The notes beneath the pieces are model-generated. The model saw only the letters and a program-made list of their open reading frames with translations. It was not told the origin of the DNA and did no database searches. Of a DNA stretch of 6,905 nucleotides, positions 5,230 through 6,905 are shown piece by piece; the stretch's first letter is position 1; each line of letters starts with the position of its first letter. The translations under genes were made by a program, and so were the position numbers. The stretch lies in the NCBI GenBank assembly GCA_018333775.1, contig JAGXSO010000047.1, positions 1 to 6,905 on the forward strand, given 5' to 3'. The stretch comes from Truepera sp. Its GTDB lineage: Bacteria; Deinococcota; Deinococci; Deinococcales; Trueperaceae.

Positions 5230-6408
5230 ATGACCACAGCCAGACAGGTAGATCAGCTAAGTGCTAAGGATGTGCAGCACATGCGCCGTGCGCTAGCGCT
5301 GGCCGAGCGGGGGCGAGGGCGCACCAGCCCCAACCCGCTGGTCGGCTGTGTCATCGTGCGAGAGGGGGTCGTCCTCGGCGAAGGATGGCATGAGCGCGCC
5401 GGGGAGGCTCACGCCGAAGTGCGGGCCTTACAGCAAGCCGGCGATGCGCGGGGTGCTACGGTCTATGTGACCATGGAGCCCTGCGCCCATCAAGGCCGCA
5501 CTCCACCGTGCAGCGAAGCGCTGATCGCCGCCGGGGTCAGCCGGGTGGTCTTTGCTGCTAACGACCCCAATCCGTTGGCGGCTGGCGGCGCGGCCCGCCT
5601 GCAGGAGGCCGGCATCGCGGTTTTGAGTGGCGTCTTGCAGGACGAGGCCGAGCGTCAAAACGAAGCGTTCTTTACCGTACAGCGCCGGCAGCGCCCCCTG
5701 GTGCTCTATAAGACGGCCATGACTCTCGATGGCAAGATCGCTACCCGCACCGGGCAGTCGCGCTGGATTACCGGTGCAGCGGCCAGAGAGCTCGTACAGC
5801 AGTGGCGGGACCAGTTCGACGCGGTCGCGGTCGGCATCAATACCGTTTTGCTCGACGACCCGCTCCTGACCTGTCGGTTGGCAGGGGGTCGCAGCCCGCT
5901 GAAGGTGATCTTCGACTCGGTGGCCCGTACCCCGCCCGCCGCCAAGCTGTTCTTACCCGATCAGCACGGTGCTGCGGCCCGGGTGATCGTCTATACCACC
6001 GATAAGGCCCCAGCTGGCCGGATTGAGGCGCTCCGCGCGGTCGGCGCCGAGGTCGTCGCCTTGCCGGAACAGCGTGGTCGCGGTGCGGTGCGTGGGGCGC
6101 TGGCCGACCTGCGCCAACGAGGCGTGAACAGTGTGTTGCTAGAAGGGGGCGGGGCGCTGGCCTGGTCGTTTTTTGAGGCGCAGGTGATTGATAAGGTAGC
6201 GTTCTTTATCGGGCCGAAGCTGTTGGGAGGGGCGGGGGCCAGCCCCATAGCAGGTCTGGGTGTGGCCCACATGGATGAGGCCATCACCCTGGCCGACCTC
6301 CAGACCGAGTTCATCGGCAGCGACCTGCTCGTCACTGGGCAGGTCCGTTATTCGCTTCCGAGCCGGAGGCGGTCCGAGCAAAGCGAGAACATGTTTCGAG
6401 AACGCTAG
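5230..6408 (+). CDS. ribD: Bifunctional diaminohydroxyphosphoribosylaminopyrimidine deaminase / 5-amino-6-(5-phosphoribosylamino)uracil reductase
   Basis: RibD performs the second and third steps of riboflavin synthesis: zinc-dependent deamination of the pyrimidine, then NADPH-dependent reduction of its ribose. The deaminase domain (about 14-150) shows TSPNPLVGCVIV (32-43), HAEV (61-64) and PCAHQGRTPPC (84-94), giving zinc ligands H61, C85 and C94 and catalytic E63. The reductase domain (about 155-374) shows KTAMTLDGKIAT (161-172), SRWITG (177-182), DAVAVGINTVLLDDPLLT (197-214) and the glycine-rich LLEGGG, and closes with LLVTGQVRY. ATG 5230 is preferred because TGAGGG precedes it by 8 bases; an internal ATG at 5281 would still keep the core. 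The last 18 residues (375-392, SLPSRRRSEQSENMFRER) extend past the usual family end and overlap a repeated DNA segment. First gene after the FMN riboswitch; ribE follows 12 bases later. Confidence 0.96.
   Translation: MTTARQVDQLSAKDVQHMRRALALAERGRGRTSPNPLVGCVIVREGVVLGEGWHERAGEAHAEVRALQQAGDARGATVYVTMEPCAHQGRTPPCSEALIAAGVSRVVFAANDPNPLAAGGAARLQEAGIAVLSGVLQDEAERQNEAFFTVQRRQRPLVLYKTAMTLDGKIATRTGQSRWITGAAARELVQQWRDQFDAVAVGINTVLLDDPLLTCRLAGGRSPLKVIFDSVARTPPAAKLFLPDQHGAAARVIVYTTDKAPAGRIEALRAVGAEVVALPEQRGRGAVRGALADLRQRGVNSVLLEGGGALAWSFFEAQVIDKVAFFIGPKLLGGAGASPIAGLGVAHMDEAITLADLQTEFIGSDLLVTGQVRYSLPSRRRSEQSENMFRER
6362..6390 (+). repeat. Short dispersed repeat, ribD tail copy
   Basis: TCCGAGCAAAGCGAGAAC (6373-6390) matches 5020-5037 at 17 of 18 bases, preceded by GCCGGA as in the leader copy. 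CGAGAACGCT also recurs exactly (5031-5040 and 6397-6406). This copy encodes most of the extra C-terminal residues of RibD. Confidence 0.6.
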
Positions 6409-6420
6409 AAAGAGGCATAA

Positions 6421-6905
6421 ATGTTTACCGGCATTGTTGAGGAGACCGGCAGGATCGTCAAGAGCGAGCTAATAGGGGGCAATTTGCGCGTTACCATCGA
6501 GGCCGATAAGGTGCTTGAGGGGATGCAGCTAGGAACCTCTATCGCTGTCTCTGGCTGCTGCCTGACGGTGATCGCCTTTGATAAGGCGAGCTTTCAGGTC
6601 GAACTATCCCAGGAGTCGGTGGCTAAGACCGCTCCACGTTGGCACACCGGGGCGCGGGTTAACCTCGAGCGGGCCATGCGCGCTGATGATCGCTTCGGCG
6701 GGCACTTGGTGAGCGGCCACGTGGAGACGACCGGCACGGTGCTCGCGGTCGAGGCGGCGCCCGGGGCGTACATTATCACCGTCAGGGCCGATCCGCGCCT
6801 GGCCAAGTACCTAATCCCCAAGGGCAGCATTACCGTCGATGGGGTCAGCATGACCGTAGTGGACGTGGGCGGCCCCGGCGGGAGCCAGCCGGACTGGGCG
6901 GCGGG
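6421..6905 (+). CDS. ribE: Riboflavin synthase alpha chain, N-terminal part
   Basis: Riboflavin synthase joins two 6,7-dimethyl-8-ribityllumazine molecules to form riboflavin. The first 161 residues are present, and the gene runs off the right edge. It opens with the invariant MFTGIVEETG and has two lumazine-binding barrels: the first includes SIAVSGCCLTV (40-50) and NLERAM, the second begins near FGGHLVSGHVETTG (93-106) and continues to KGSITVDGVSMTV. The paired GCCLTV and DGVSMTV motifs mark the duplicated barrel. After MTVVDV a Gly/Pro-rich loop GGPGGSQPDW appears, longer than in E. coli-type enzymes; I recall similar loops in Deinococcus proteins. AAAGAGG (6409-6415) sits 5 bases before ATG 6421. 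It shares the riboswitch-controlled message with ribD; ribA/B and ribH would be expected next but lie outside. Confidence 0.95.
   Translation, partial: MFTGIVEETGRIVKSELIGGNLRVTIEADKVLEGMQLGTSIAVSGCCLTVIAFDKASFQVELSQESVAKTAPRWHTGARVNLERAMRADDRFGGHLVSGHVETTGTVLAVEAAPGAYIITVRADPRLAKYLIPKGSITVDGVSMTVVDVGGPGGSQPDWAA

Noticed and set aside
5190..5267. Possible 25-residue leader peptide preceded by AAGGAGG
   Set aside because: The AAGGAGG is the 3' strand of the riboswitch P1 stem and sits only one base from the ATG, too close for normal initiation. The peptide overlaps ribD out of frame and shows no regulatory codon run.
5991..6335. Minus-strand open frame of 114 residues opposite ribD
   Set aside because: GC-rich DNA readily gives antisense frames; ribD motifs are intact on the plus strand and this frame shows no domain.
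6594..6851. Minus-strand 85-residue open frame opposite ribE
   Set aside because: It is wholly inside the recognisable riboflavin synthase gene, with no ribosome site or family resemblance.

Overview
The window looks like chromosomal DNA from a moderately GC-rich free-living bacterium. I favour the Deinococcota (Deinococcus/Trueperaceae-like). This is an inference from three things: the loop Gly-Gly-Pro-Gly-Gly-Ser in the second barrel of riboflavin synthase, which I associate with that group; the FMN riboswitch-ribD-ribE order; and the GntR-MurQ-SIS cassette. The assignment rests on remembered family patterns, not on a search.

Layout. (1) 1-1161, minus strand: N-terminal 387 residues of a Wzz-type polysaccharide co-polymerase fused to a BY-kinase-like ATPase domain; it starts at GTG and runs off the left edge. 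(2) 1162-1336: non-coding, but it holds a decayed second copy of the 3' end of the SIS gene found further right. (3) 1337-2092, plus strand: a two-gene toxin-antitoxin-like cassette, a UPF0175 antitoxin followed by a DUF3368/PIN-fold toxin. (4) 2138-4793, minus strand: a tightly coupled operon read as gntR-family regulator, murQ, SIS-domain sugar-phosphate enzyme, with both junctions being 4-base ATGA overlaps. (5) 4794-5229: a divergent regulatory region with a sigma70-like promoter and palindromic operator for the gntR operon, a heptamer-repeat/hairpin element, a TATAAT box, a 5' hairpin and an FMN riboswitch. (6) 5230-6905, plus strand: ribD followed by the start of ribE, cut by the right edge.

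How the parts fit. The gntR-murQ-SIS operon is a cell-wall amino-sugar recycling unit: MurQ removes lactate from MurNAc-6-phosphate to give GlcNAc-6-phosphate. After deacetylation (no nagA is visible) the SIS enzyme could carry glucosamine-6-phosphate to fructose-6-phosphate, under a HutC-type regulator that probably also controls itself. The rib genes make riboflavin and are shut down by FMN through the leader. The TA cassette and the polysaccharide gene are functionally separate.

The most notable signal is that the TA cassette is bracketed by two copies of the SIS gene terminus. The left copy is a pseudogene fragment, and most of its differences from the intact copy are synonymous codon changes. 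It therefore looks like the scar of a diverged second gene rather than a fresh target-site duplication. Other points of interest are a Walker A loop without its glycines in the polysaccharide kinase, a hairpin built from 7-base repeats between the divergent operons, and an 18-residue tail on RibD that partly matches DNA in its own leader.
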